A DNA stretch of 45,632 nucleotides from Aalborgiella sp040079635 (lineage in GTDB: Bacteria > Pseudomonadota > Gammaproteobacteria > Burkholderiales > Burkholderiaceae_C), in contig JBEBJY010000015.1 of assembly GCA_040079635.1 (NCBI GenBank), positions 1 through 45,632 of the forward strand. Reading direction: 5' to 3'. Both the position numbers and the translations under genes were made by a program. Below the pieces are notes generated by a model, which worked only from the letters and a program-made list of their open reading frames with translations, was not told the DNA's origin and ran no database searches. How positions within the stretch are numbered: the stretch's first letter is position 1; each line of letters starts with the position of its first letter. Positions 34,476 through 42,995 of this stretch are shown here, piece by piece.

Positions 34476-34715
34476 ATGAATATTCACGTTATTTACACCG
34501 AAGCAGAGATGTATTTATCAAAAAAATCTTATCCATCATGGAGAGATATTCAAGACGAATATCACGATTACAAGGCATCTTTAGGTCCATGGGGTGCCGA
34601 AGAAACTGAAGCTTACTTGAAGGATGAATATCCTGATCTGCTGCCGTCCGCTTCAAAACAAATTGAAAGCTTTATTGCATCAACTAACTTAGTGCTTTTA
34701 CTTACGTTTTCGTAA
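34476..34715 (+). CDS. small hypothetical protein
   Basis: This 79-residue acidic, Tyr-rich protein begins MNIHVIYTEAEMYLSKK. A GGAG lies six bases before the ATG, supporting translation. No family is recognised. Composition is more AT-rich than the preceding gene. It sits between two repeat copies and a palindromic element, in a stretch that looks like accumulated intergenic material. It could be a remnant of a larger gene. Confidence 0.5.
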   Translation: MNIHVIYTEAEMYLSKKSYPSWRDIQDEYHDYKASLGPWGAEETEAYLKDEYPDLLPSASKQIESFIASTNLVLLLTFS

Positions 34716-34725
34716 TTTTTAGTCC

Positions 34726-34831
34726 GTAGGTTGGGCTGACAAGCCCAACACTCTCTGAATCCCACACTTACCACCTAAAACGCAACCGACAAAGTCTTTG
34801 GTGTTGGGCTTCCTGCGTCAGCCCAACCTAC
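34726..34831. repeat. 106-bp nested inverted repeat (GTAGGTTGGGCTGA type)
   Basis: GTAGGTTGGGCTGA at the left end matches TCAGCCCAACCTAC at the right end in inverse orientation. A second inner pair, AAGCCCAACA and TGTTGGGCTT, makes the arms about 25 bp long around a unique centre of about 50 bp. It looks like a REP/BIME-type or MITE-like element. Similar GTAGGTTGGG motifs are common between genes in many proteobacteria. It has no coding capacity. Confidence 0.75.
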
Positions 34832-34856
34832 CAGCTATTTTTTAGTGCCATTTTTG

Positions 34857-34905
34857 TCTATAGCCGGCGTATTTATAGCCTAAATTGCTATCTTATTTAT
34901 AGCAT
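34857..34905 (-). repeat. dispersed AATAAATACGCCGGCTA repeat, copy 7
   Basis: On the plus strand it reads TCTATAGCCGGCGTATTTAT, then AGCCTAAATTGCTATCTTAT, then TTATAGCAT. It ends a few bases from the stop of the 110-residue gene at the tail of the sugar operon. Confidence 0.87.
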
Positions 34906-34910
34906 TTTGT

Positions 34911-35243
34911 TTACCTAACACTCTCAACCGCCTTCGTAATGTGATGATGAATGCGCCCCGTGAAGTAACGCTCTAGCACGGCTTCGGTCGCTGCCTTGGC
35001 TAAGGCACGCTGGGGACTGGCTAGGGCTATGTCTACGGCTGCGCGGGTGGGGTAGCTGATGGCCAGGATGAGGGGCATTTCGGGTGCGCCTTCGTCGCAC
35101 TCGTTTTCAAAGCAGACACGCACGGCGAGAACATCTGGGAAAGATTCCCAATGCGGCAGCACGTCGGCCAAGATGGCGGCGCGGAAGGCTTCGGTTTGGC
35201 CGGGGTGGATGTGGCCTTCAAACAGGGCGTAGCGGGTGATCAT
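34911..35243 (-). CDS. hypothetical protein, last gene of the sugar operon
   Basis: This 110-residue protein begins MITRYALFEGHIHPGQTE. Length and layout (strand, helix with PGQTEAFRAAI, strands, C-terminal helix) suggest a ferredoxin-like dimeric alpha/beta-barrel protein, the fold of EthD proteins, monooxygenases and sugar mutarotases. This is a fold guess only. It starts 13 bp after the permease and so belongs to the operon. A role in handling the imported sugar, such as a mutarotase-like step, is possible but not shown. Confidence 0.65.
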   Translation of the reverse strand: MITRYALFEGHIHPGQTEAFRAAILADVLPHWESFPDVLAVRVCFENECDEGAPEMPLILAISYPTRAAVDIALASPQRALAKAATEAVLERYFTGRIHHHITKAVESVR

Positions 35244-35256
35244 GGGCTCACGCCTA

Positions 35257-36081
35257 TCATCCCTTTACTGCACCAGCAGTTAACCCACCGATAATTTGGC
35301 GCGCAGCGACGAAGGTAAATATCAACGGAGGTACCGCAATGAGACTGCTCATTGCCATGACTTTGCCCCAATCAACGCCCATGTCTGTAATGAACAAAGA
35401 TGCCGCCACTGGCAGGGTACGTGTATGGCGATCAGTCAATACCAAGGCTAAAATAAATTCGTTCCATGCAATTCGAAAAGTAAAAATCGATGCGGCCGCC
35501 AAACCTGGCGCCATCAAGGGCAAAAACACTGAAGTAAAAATTCTCAACGGGCTGCATCCGTCAATAGCGGCGGCTTCTTCAAGCTCAATCGGTACTTGCA
35601 ATACAAAACCGTACAGCAGCCAGATAGTGAATGGCAAATTCACCGCAACATACAACAAAATCAAACCCCATAAACTGTTGACTAAATTCCATTGGTTCCA
35701 GATAACGAATACTGGAATCGCCAAGACAGCTAAAGGAACAGTTCGCAAGAGTAACGTTGTGTAGGCCAAGGTTGTTCGCCCAGTAAAGCGAAACCTTGCC
35801 AACCCATACGCAGCCATACAACCAATAACTAATGTGATCAGCGTAGAGATGACGCCAACAAACAGACTATTACGTAAGTAGACATCTAATTTATCTTCTT
35901 GCAATACTGCGCGATAATTTTCAAGCGTAGGGGCAAACAAAAAATTGAGCGGCTCAGAAAAAATTTGAACCTGCTGTCGCAAGCTGGTTGCAAAAATAAT
36001 AACAATCGGCGCCAAGCACAATATAGCCAAAATAATCAGCATGGCGTAATGCGTAAACACAAGTGGTATGCTGCGCTTCAT
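35257..36081 (-). CDS. sugar ABC transporter permease, MalG/UgpE type
   Basis: This is the second permease of a CUT1-type importer (274 residues, six membrane segments). The cytoplasmic EAA loop reads ELEEAAAIDGCSPLRIFTSV, which docks to the ATPase. A conserved AWNEFILALVL segment follows near residue 205. It overlaps the first permease by four bases and is followed by the 110-residue gene. The substrate is not readable from sequence. Confidence 0.93.
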   Translation of the reverse strand: MKRSIPLVFTHYAMLIILAILCLAPIVIIFATSLRQQVQIFSEPLNFLFAPTLENYRAVLQEDKLDVYLRNSLFVGVISTLITLVIGCMAAYGLARFRFTGRTTLAYTTLLLRTVPLAVLAIPVFVIWNQWNLVNSLWGLILLYVAVNLPFTIWLLYGFVLQVPIELEEAAAIDGCSPLRIFTSVFLPLMAPGLAAASIFTFRIAWNEFILALVLTDRHTRTLPVAASLFITDMGVDWGKVMAMSSLIAVPPLIFTFVAARQIIGGLTAGAVKG

Positions 36082-36953
36082 GTCGTAGCTTTCATGGGAT
36101 TAGACAAGCGCAGTGCAGCCCAAGACAGACCTGCAACAACCACCAGCAAAAGCACAGAAACAGCGGCGGCCACCCCCATTTGCTGGCCTACAAAAGCAGT
36201 TTTATAAATATGCAGCGCCAAAATTTCTGTACTGTTACCAGGCCCGCCAAAAGTAAGCACGTAAATTACCTCAAGCACTCTAAAAGCATCTATCAATCTC
36301 ATCATGAGAGTGATTGCAATCACGTGCATCACCATCGGCAATTTGACTAAAAATATCTGCTGCCACCAATTAGCGCCATCTATCCGCGCTGCTTCAAGGA
36401 CAGCGCTGTCTACACTCGCCAATGCGGCCAGCATCATGATAAAAACAAAAGGTGTCCATTGCCAGATATCAGCAATCACAATAGCTATGAAGGCCAAACT
36501 TGGATCAGCTAACCATGTCATCGCTTTGATGTCAAACAAGCCTAAAAGAGCATTGATGAGTCCAAACTGGGCATCAAACATGTAGCGCCAAGCCAAACCC
36601 ACGGCGATGGGCGCGATCATCATTGGCAAAATAAAGATCGTTCTAAAAATTGCCATGCCTCGCACAGGGTGTTCCAGCGCTAGCGCTAATGCGATACCCA
36701 GCACCATTTCAGCAGATACACATACGCCAGCAAAGAGCAGTGTGGTCCATAATGAAGACCAAACCTGCTCGTTGCTAAACGCAGAAATGAAATTATCTAA
36801 ACCAACCCATTGCGCGCTGCTCCAAGGCGTGCCCATCTCCCATTTGAATCCAGCCAACTGAAATGCAGTTAATACGGGATACAAACAAGCCGCTGCCATG
36901 ACCAGCACAGCAGGGCCTAGATAAAGAGCTACAGTCCAACGAGAAACACGCAT
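36078..36953 (-). CDS. sugar ABC transporter permease, MalF/UgpA type
   Basis: This is the first permease of the CUT1 importer (291 residues, about six membrane segments). The EAA loop is SAVLEAARIDGANWWQQIFL. FGGPGNSTEILALHIYKTAF near the C-terminus is typical of the UgpA/MalF group. It begins 19 bp after the binding-protein gene and overlaps the second permease by four bases. Confidence 0.93.
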   Translation of the reverse strand: MRVSRWTVALYLGPAVLVMAAACLYPVLTAFQLAGFKWEMGTPWSSAQWVGLDNFISAFSNEQVWSSLWTTLLFAGVCVSAEMVLGIALALALEHPVRGMAIFRTIFILPMMIAPIAVGLAWRYMFDAQFGLINALLGLFDIKAMTWLADPSLAFIAIVIADIWQWTPFVFIMMLAALASVDSAVLEAARIDGANWWQQIFLVKLPMVMHVIAITLMMRLIDAFRVLEVIYVLTFGGPGNSTEILALHIYKTAFVGQQMGVAAAVSVLLLVVVAGLSWAALRLSNPMKATT

Positions 36954-36972
36954 AGATCAGATTTCTTTTTGG

Positions 36973-38310
36973 TTATACCTTGTAGCCAGCTTCGCGCATG
37001 ATCTGCGTGACCTGAGGCACCATGCCATTGAGAGCGTCTTCAGCACTTTTCTTACCCGTTAAAGCTTCGGAAATACCAACGCCCAAGGCTTGTACGTTAA
37101 TGCGATCCCAAACTGGGATGATTGGACGCCAATCAGGGTTCGAGTATTTCAGCGCTTCTTTAAAGACGATGAATTCAGGATATTGACGAACTAAATCGAC
37201 ATCACCCATCGTAGAGTTACGCATCGGTGCGCCACCCAATCGCGTAACGGCTTTGTCTTGAGCTTTCGATGTTAGCCACTGCATCAACAAGAAGCCAGCA
37301 TCAGGATTTTTAGCATTTTTAGGAATAGTCAGCCCCAGACCGCCTGACTGCGAAGCACGCTTGGTACCCATCGGATGAAGCGCCCAACTAACGTTACCCA
37401 CGACCTTGCTACGCGATGGATCATTCACAACACCCGCCAATGAAGTTGAATCTAAGTACATCGCAGCTTGCCCTTGCAAGAATGCAGTGTTTGCTTCGCC
37501 TTGGCCAAATCCAGGAATACCTGCGGGTCCCGTAGCGACGACATCTTGCAAAAATTTCAATGCTGCAACGCCAGCTTTGTCGTTAAAGCGCTGTTTCCAT
37601 TGGTCGTCGAACACGCCACCTCCCATCGGGTTCAGATGCAGCAACCATGCATGCACACATTGGTGACCAGCTTGCCCGCGCGAGGTGAGCGCACCCATAC
37701 CTGACTGGTCTTTGAGAACACGAAGTGCCTTCGTAAAATCTGCATAAGTCTCTGGAATTTTCAGATTTAGTTTTGCAAAAACGTCGCGCCGGTAGGCCAG
37801 GACTGAGGTCTCAGCCCCGTATGGCAAACCATAGAGTTTTGCGCCTGGACCAGCTAAATAGCCCTTTGGTCCGCCGACCAAACCTAAGTTTTCCAAATAA
37901 ATCGGAATGATATCTTTCATATCGTAAGCGGGGTCAGCGAGTGCTGGATTTGCAAAAAAAGGCTCTAGGGGTTGTACTAAGTTCTTGGATACGTATTCGC
38001 CTTTCCACATCACGATGTAACAAGCCAAATCATAGTCACCCTGAGGCTTAGACATTTCTAGGAGTTGCTTTTCTTTCAAGCGACCAATAGCTAACTTATC
38101 CACTTCAACTTTTATGCCTGTTTCTTTGGTGAATTCAGGCAGCAACTTCAGCATCGCATCGTAATGCGGATGCGCTGGTACATTTATGGTTACCGATTTA
38201 CCTGCATATTTTGCATATCTATTTTGGGCTATTGCACCACTAAATGGTAAGCTCGCGCCAAATACGGTAATACCAGCACTTTTAATGAGTGTTCTTCGAT
38301 CTAAGCTCAT
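36973..38310 (-). CDS. sugar ABC transporter substrate-binding protein, CUT1 type
   Basis: This periplasmic binding protein of the family 1 (MalE/UgpB) type has 445 residues. The N-terminus DRRTLIKSAGITVFGASLPF looks like a Tat-type signal with a twin Arg and cleavage near SGAIA. The body has the usual features KLYGLPYGAETSVLAYRRD, FLQGQAAMYLDSTS and GGLGLTIPKNAKNPDAGFLL. A TAGGAG lies eight bases before the ATG. It is followed by the two permeases. The ligand is unknown. Confidence 0.92.
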   Translation of the reverse strand: MSLDRRTLIKSAGITVFGASLPFSGAIAQNRYAKYAGKSVTINVPAHPHYDAMLKLLPEFTKETGIKVEVDKLAIGRLKEKQLLEMSKPQGDYDLACYIVMWKGEYVSKNLVQPLEPFFANPALADPAYDMKDIIPIYLENLGLVGGPKGYLAGPGAKLYGLPYGAETSVLAYRRDVFAKLNLKIPETYADFTKALRVLKDQSGMGALTSRGQAGHQCVHAWLLHLNPMGGGVFDDQWKQRFNDKAGVAALKFLQDVVATGPAGIPGFGQGEANTAFLQGQAAMYLDSTSLAGVVNDPSRSKVVGNVSWALHPMGTKRASQSGGLGLTIPKNAKNPDAGFLLMQWLTSKAQDKAVTRLGGAPMRNSTMGDVDLVRQYPEFIVFKEALKYSNPDWRPIIPVWDRINVQALGVGISEALTGKKSAEDALNGMVPQVTQIMREAGYKV

Positions 38311-38376
38311 GGTGTTGACTCCTAGTTAAGTAAAAGAAAGGGAAATATAAAAAGGGAATTGAGAATTTTTTTGAAT

Positions 38377-39471
38377 TTACGCACGTAAAGTAAGTCCGCT
38401 ACTTCTGTCAAATACATACAGCGAATCAGGTTCAAAACAAAGATCAATTTTTTTTCTGAGCATGCCTTTGGCATCGCCGGGAAGAATGGCAGAAAATCGT
38501 TTTTTCTCATCTGAAGGCATTGATCCAGACACTTGACTTTCGGTGCCTAAATACTCAATGATTTCTGCATTTATGCTTATTTGATTGGATAGAGAAGTAC
38601 CAATCTGCAACGCCTGAGGACGCACACCAGCGATGAGTGTTTGACCAGATTTAACGTTTGATTTTGATAACCATTGCGGTGCAAGCCAATTGATGCCATT
38701 GCCCACTAATCGAAGCTTTCCATCTTCAGCTGTACAAATGACCTCGATCATATTCATGGTAGGCGTACCAATAAATCCCGCAACAAATAGATTTGCCGGC
38801 TGATTGAATACTTCAGTAGGCGTACCTACCTGCTGTATCTCGCCTTTATCAAAAATAACAATACGTGTTGCGAGCGTCATGGCTTCAACTTGGTCATGGG
38901 TTACATACACCGTCGTCTTGCCAAGACGCTCATGCAACATTGCCAACTCTGCGCGCATATGACTGCGTAATTTCGCATCTAAATTTGACAGCGGTTCATC
39001 GAAAAGAAAAACTTTAGGCTCGCGCACAATCGCACGCCCAATCGCTACACGCTGTCGCTGCCCACCCGACAGGTCTTTAGGTTTGCGATTCAGCAGATGC
39101 TCAATATTCAATATTTTTGCAGCTGCAGCCACTTTTGCATTTACTTCGTCGGCAGGACGACCAGCAATTTTGAGCGAGAACGACATGTTTTTTCCAACAT
39201 CCATATGCGGATACAGCGCATAGTTTTGAAAAACCATCGCGATATCCCTGTCCATAGGATGAAGATTAGTAACATCTTTGCCATCTATCAGTACGCGACC
39301 TTCGGTCACTTCTTCTAAGCCAGCAATCATTCTTAAAGTGGTGCTTTTACCGCAGCCCGACTCACCCAACAGTACGATGAATTCGCCTTCACGTATATCC
39401 AAGTCGAGGTTCTTAACGACAGTTACCTCACCAAAACGCTTAACAATATTTTGCAGTTGCAGACCGCTCAT
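38377..39471 (-). CDS. sugar ABC transporter ATPase, UgpC/MalK type
   Basis: This ATP-binding subunit of the CUT1 importer has 364 residues. The motifs are Walker A GESGCGKST, Q-loop QNYALYPHM, signature LSGGQRQRVAIGRAI, Walker B VFLFDEPLSNLDAKLR and switch VTHDQVEAMTLA. A C-terminal OB-fold domain follows (about 240-364). The ATG overlaps the stop of the cytochrome b561-like gene by four bases, so the membrane cytochrome is translationally coupled to the transporter. Confidence 0.95.
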   Translation of the reverse strand: MSGLQLQNIVKRFGEVTVVKNLDLDIREGEFIVLLGESGCGKSTTLRMIAGLEEVTEGRVLIDGKDVTNLHPMDRDIAMVFQNYALYPHMDVGKNMSFSLKIAGRPADEVNAKVAAAAKILNIEHLLNRKPKDLSGGQRQRVAIGRAIVREPKVFLFDEPLSNLDAKLRSHMRAELAMLHERLGKTTVYVTHDQVEAMTLATRIVIFDKGEIQQVGTPTEVFNQPANLFVAGFIGTPTMNMIEVICTAEDGKLRLVGNGINWLAPQWLSKSNVKSGQTLIAGVRPQALQIGTSLSNQISINAEIIEYLGTESQVSGSMPSDEKKRFSAILPGDAKGMLRKKIDLCFEPDSLYVFDRSSGLTLRA

Positions 39472-40202
39472 ACATTTTCCTTATCGATGGATATCCGACG
39501 CGCGCCCCAGCCAATTTTTGGTCGCTGATTCCCAGGATGCTCCATACTTGGCCCCCAAATAGCTTGGTAGGTATCAATACATCTTTGATTACGTTGTAGC
39601 CTAAAGCCATATATAACCAGAAGTACCCACCAGCTTACTAAAGCTAAAACCATCCATCGCGGTGCATCCGCGGCACATAATCCAAAACATATCGTCGCGA
39701 CGGCAAGGGCGATTGCGAGCCAACCTCCCGCTTTGTGGATGGCCTCAAACCAAAGTCTGTGCTGAGTCATATCGTAGTGATCGCCGCGCATCTGAACATC
39801 TGTAGGGCCACCTTTGCTACCACGAGACCAAGCCGTAACTACTTGCAACGCGCCAAGCGCAATAACGATCCATCCAAGGTATCTGTGCCAAACAGCGGCT
39901 GCAGAACTTTGAGAACCCTCGTTCCAGGCAAGCCAAATGCCGACCATCATCAAGACCACACCACCGTATTGAAAAGAACGATGAGCATGCCACCATATAC
40001 GATTGTCAACTTCACTTGGCCAATCTTGCTTCGGCATCACTTTGAAATAGCGGGCAAACAGAGCACCCAGTGGCAGCAGAAAAGCCCAAGACATCACCAT
40101 GAAGCGCGCATGCCAAGACATCCAGCTGTCGATGCTATGTACACTTGCTCCGCTCAAAGGACTCAGCCACCAATCAAGTAATTTATCGAAGCTCAATGAC
40201 AT
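39468..40202 (-). CDS. cytochrome b561-like membrane protein
   Basis: This 244-residue protein has about five hydrophobic segments (near 35-52, 78-93, 106-125, 158-175, 180-198). It has His residues in positions suited to heme ligation: H31 (SWHARFMV), H72/H74 (WWHAHRSF), H106 (WHRYLGW) and H156 (IHKAGGW). The layout fits the cytochrome b561 superfamily, which moves electrons across or within membranes. It overlaps the lactonase gene by ten bases and the ATPase gene by four. A b-type cytochrome in a sugar ABC operon is unusual and suggests a redox step in the pathway; that is inferred. Confidence 0.75.
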   Translation of the reverse strand: MSLSFDKLLDWWLSPLSGASVHSIDSWMSWHARFMVMSWAFLLPLGALFARYFKVMPKQDWPSEVDNRIWWHAHRSFQYGGVVLMMVGIWLAWNEGSQSSAAAVWHRYLGWIVIALGALQVVTAWSRGSKGGPTDVQMRGDHYDMTQHRLWFEAIHKAGGWLAIALAVATICFGLCAADAPRWMVLALVSWWVLLVIYGFRLQRNQRCIDTYQAIWGPSMEHPGNQRPKIGWGARRISIDKENV

Positions 40203-41113
40203 TGCAGACCCTTGGTATTGAGTTGAATGCTGTAAAGAGATTTGCTAGCACAGATAAATAAATTGTCTCGTTTAACGCCTCCGAAAGTGAGGTTTCCCAC
40301 TTTCTCAGGCACAGCAATATGGGCTAGCTTCGCGCCATCAGGGTGATACACGCACACGCCATCTCCGCTACTGGTATATAAAAATCCATGATGATCTAGG
40401 CGAAACCCGTCAGACAGTCCAACTTCAATGTTGGCAAAAACGCGAGGGTTGCTAAGATTTTTTCCTTCTAGTACATCAAAGACCGCAATATGATGGTTAC
40501 CCGTACCGTCAGTTTTCAAAGCTGCCGAGGTATCGGACACATACAACTTAGTTTCATCTGGGGAAAACGCGAGTCCGTTTGGCTCTTCCAACCAATCCGT
40601 TACTATTCGCAGCGCTTTGGTTTTGGGGTCGAAACAAAACACATAGCTTTGACCTAGCTCCGACTCAGCTTTATAGCCCTCTCGATCAGACAAGATGCCA
40701 TAAGGCGGGTCGGTAAACCAAATCGTACCGTCCGATTTCACAACAATATCGTTAGGCGAGTTGAAACGCTTGCCTTGGTAGTTGTCTACAACAATCTCGT
40801 CTTGTGGATTAGATAAATTTGCACCAAATTTGGTCCGCACTATAGCTCTTAAGCCGTGTGAGCAGTGCAGCAAAGCGCCATCTGCCTCACGAGTATGCCC
40901 GTTTGTAAACTCAGCATTTGAACGCCAAACACGCATGCCATCTTGCGGCTGCCAGCGTAGCATACGGTTGTTCGGAATATCACTCCAAAGCACCGAATCG
41001 TCTTCATGCATCCATACCGGCCCCTCGCTCCAAGCAGCGCCAGTACACAAACGTATAAGTTCAGCTGCACCTTTTGCTACAGGATCGAATCTTGGATCAA
41101 ATACTTTCAACAT
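40193..41113 (-). CDS. SMP-30/gluconolactonase family protein
   Basis: This six-bladed beta-propeller lactonase has 306 residues from the ATG at 41113; a GTG two codons earlier is less likely. The metal-site motifs of the family are present: Glu in AAWSEGPVW, Asn in RFNSPNDIVVKSDGTIWFTD, Asn in EEPNGLAFSPDE and Asp in GLSDGFRLDHHG. It would hydrolyse a sugar lactone to the acid. No signal peptide is seen, so it is cytoplasmic. It is the first gene of the operon, behind two operator-like palindromes, and suggests that the imported sugar is oxidised to a lactone. Confidence 0.9.
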   Translation of the reverse strand: MLKVFDPRFDPVAKGAAELIRLCTGAAWSEGPVWMHEDDSVLWSDIPNNRMLRWQPQDGMRVWRSNAEFTNGHTREADGALLHCSHGLRAIVRTKFGANLSNPQDEIVVDNYQGKRFNSPNDIVVKSDGTIWFTDPPYGILSDREGYKAESELGQSYVFCFDPKTKALRIVTDWLEEPNGLAFSPDETKLYVSDTSAALKTDGTGNHHIAVFDVLEGKNLSNPRVFANIEVGLSDGFRLDHHGFLYTSSGDGVCVYHPDGAKLAHIAVPEKVGNLTFGGVKRDNLFICASKSLYSIQLNTKGLQCH

Positions 41114-41172
41114 GGACACTTATTTTTACAATTAGGACATTTAACTTAGTATGAAATTTAAATCAATAAATA

Positions 41173-41188
41173 TGGACAGCGTTATCCA
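41173..41188. promoter_or_regulatory. operator-like palindrome 1
   Basis: TGGACAGCGTTATCCA is a near-palindrome with half-sites TGGACAGC and TGGATAAC around a central CG, the layout of LacI/GalR-family operators. It lies 60 bp upstream of the lactonase ATG, in the divergent promoter region. Confidence 0.65.
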
Positions 41189-41257
41189 AAATAGGAAAAT
41201 ATTTTGAAATAACCTTATTTTTTAGTCGGAATTATGCAAAAATCAGATAAATTTATT

Positions 41258-41273
41258 TGGACAGCGCTATCTT
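41258..41273. promoter_or_regulatory. operator-like palindrome 2
   Basis: TGGACAGCGCTATCTT repeats the first site with changes in the right half. It is 85 bp from site 1, close to eight helical turns, so one LacI-type tetramer could loop the DNA. It lies 50 bp before the lacI-type gene's own ATG, which suggests autoregulation. Confidence 0.62.
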
Positions 41274-41322
41274 AATAGAATGAGCTAATCAACCAACTGG
41301 GTATTACCCTTAAATCCGAACT

Positions 41323-42348
41323 ATGCAAAAAAGTCGTCGTTCTACTGGCAGAGTCACCTTAAACGATGTCGCTCTGCTTGCTGGTGTCAGTCCTATCACT
41401 GTGTCTAGAGCGCTACGAGGCGAGCGTTCGGTGGCTGCAGAATTAGTAAACCGCGTTACTGAGGCGTCTCAACGACTGGGCTATATACCCGACCCTGCGG
41501 CTAAGGCATTGGCTTCACAGACAAGTGACCACATTGCGATCCTTATTCCTAAACTATCGAATGCTCTGTTTGTAGATTTATTAGACGCAGCACAACAAAC
41601 GTTACGCGCCGCAGGCTTTCAAACTTTAATTGGCGTCACGCATTACGACAAGGGACAAGAAGAGCAACTCCTGCGCGAGCAGTTAAGCCATCGCCCAGCT
41701 GGATTGCTAATTACAGGATTAAATGACAGTATCGCTATGCGCACACTTAAGGCAAACAGCAATGTGCCGTGTGTGCATTTAATGGATTTGCCAAATGCGA
41801 ATGACGACGAACATGCCTATTGCGTAGGGTTCAAACAAAGCGATGCAGGCGCGGCGTTAACAGCGCATCTTCTGTCAAAAGGATACCGTCGTATCGCATT
41901 TGCAGGTGCACAACTTGATGAACGCGTCATGCAACGACTGCACGGCTGGCGACACACACTGCAAAAAGCCAAGCTCTATGATCCGACATTGGAATGGCTG
42001 AATCCAGCGTCCTCATCACTTGCGCTAGGAGCTACTATGTTTGAGCAAATCGTGGGGCAAAGTCCAGCAATAGATGCGATATTTTTCTGCAATGACGATC
42101 TAGCACAAGGTGCATTATTGGCAGCTTTGCGGCTCGGCATTTCTGTTCCCAAACGCATCGCGGTTGCAGGCTTCAATGATCTAACCGGCAGCGACCAGAT
42201 GGTACCGACTTTGACAACAGTACGCACACCCAGAACACAGATCGGACTGTCTGCAGCAAATATGCTGCTGGCCTTGATACGCAAAGACACCAATATTCCC
42301 CGCAGCATAGATTTAGGCTATGAAGTTATCGTGCGAGACAGTACGTAA
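41323..42348 (+). CDS. LacI-family transcriptional regulator
   Basis: This 341-residue protein has an N-terminal helix-turn-helix (VTLNDVALLAGVSPITVSRA) and hinge (RLGYIPDPAAKALAS). A periplasmic-binding-protein-like effector domain follows, with IAILIPKLSNALFVDLLD, GYRRIAFAG and DAIFFCNDDLAQGALLA. The sequence recalls the GntR (gluconate) branch of LacI regulators, which would fit a sugar-acid or lactone effector. It is divergent from the lactonase-ABC operon and very probably controls it through the two palindromes. Confidence 0.92.
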   Translation: MQKSRRSTGRVTLNDVALLAGVSPITVSRALRGERSVAAELVNRVTEASQRLGYIPDPAAKALASQTSDHIAILIPKLSNALFVDLLDAAQQTLRAAGFQTLIGVTHYDKGQEEQLLREQLSHRPAGLLITGLNDSIAMRTLKANSNVPCVHLMDLPNANDDEHAYCVGFKQSDAGAALTAHLLSKGYRRIAFAGAQLDERVMQRLHGWRHTLQKAKLYDPTLEWLNPASSSLALGATMFEQIVGQSPAIDAIFFCNDDLAQGALLAALRLGISVPKRIAVAGFNDLTGSDQMVPTLTTVRTPRTQIGLSAANMLLALIRKDTNIPRSIDLGYEVIVRDST

Positions 42349-42431
42349 AAATGGAATGACAAACCCGTATCAACTCCAAATACTTAAACTCAAATGTTGC
42401 ATTTACATCAAAAATATGATTCAATTGCATC

Positions 42432-42995
42432 ATGAATGCGCAAACCGTAGCCCCCTACTTCATCTCCCAACGCGACAAAACAATGTCTGTGCTGGGTGAG
42501 TTCATCGATATTGATGCGTTGAATGGTCTTGGCAAGTCGTCTGCTTTTCTGGGGGTCAAAGAAGCAAATCCGTGGAGCAGGGATGATTTAGGTTTACCTG
42601 CTGCGTCTGCGCTCGCCGCCTTCAACAGCGAAAAAGCCGTGTCCATCTTGCGGCAGGGCATTTCCAGCCGGGCAATTGAGCCGCTGTCTGACTTGTTTGG
42701 CGTGGGCAAGGGCGATTTTGCAGCTTATTTGGATTTGGACCGCACCACCGCCCTGCGCCGCGCCAACAAAGACCAAGCGCTGCCGATGCATGCGGCCGAG
42801 GGGGTTTTGCGGCTCTTGGAGCTGGAGGCGATGGCGACGGACACCTTTGAATCTGACGACGCCGCCCACGGCTGGCTGCGCCGCGCGCACCCCATGCTGG
42901 AGGGCGAATGCCCGCTGGAGGCGGCGAAAACGTCCTTTGGCACGCGGCGGGTAAAGGACATGCTGGTTGCCATCAAATATGGCGGTGTGGTTTGA
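42432..42995 (+). CDS. Xre/ParS/MbcA-type antitoxin (DUF2384)
   Basis: This 187-residue antitoxin belongs to a type II module. The middle region (about 85-130) resembles the Xre-like domain of this family. The C-terminal block AAHGWLRRAHPMLEGECPLE, then RRVKDMLVAIKYGGVV, is the DUF2384 toxin-binding part. It directly precedes and overlaps the RES toxin gene. Such antitoxins usually repress their own operon. The start could also be a later Met (residue 18). Confidence 0.87.
   Translation: MNAQTVAPYFISQRDKTMSVLGEFIDIDALNGLGKSSAFLGVKEANPWSRDDLGLPAASALAAFNSEKAVSILRQGISSRAIEPLSDLFGVGKGDFAAYLDLDRTTALRRANKDQALPMHAAEGVLRLLELEAMATDTFESDDAAHGWLRRAHPMLEGECPLEAAKTSFGTRRVKDMLVAIKYGGVV

Noticed and set aside
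34726..34831. The nested palindrome as an insertion sequence
   Set aside because: It is 106 bp long with no transposase gene or visible target duplication; a REP-like or MITE-like element fits better.
42908..42991. An N-terminal extension of the RES toxin into the antitoxin gene
   Set aside because: It would overlap most of the antitoxin C-terminus in another frame and shows no family resemblance; the TTG at 42992 gives a normal coupled junction.
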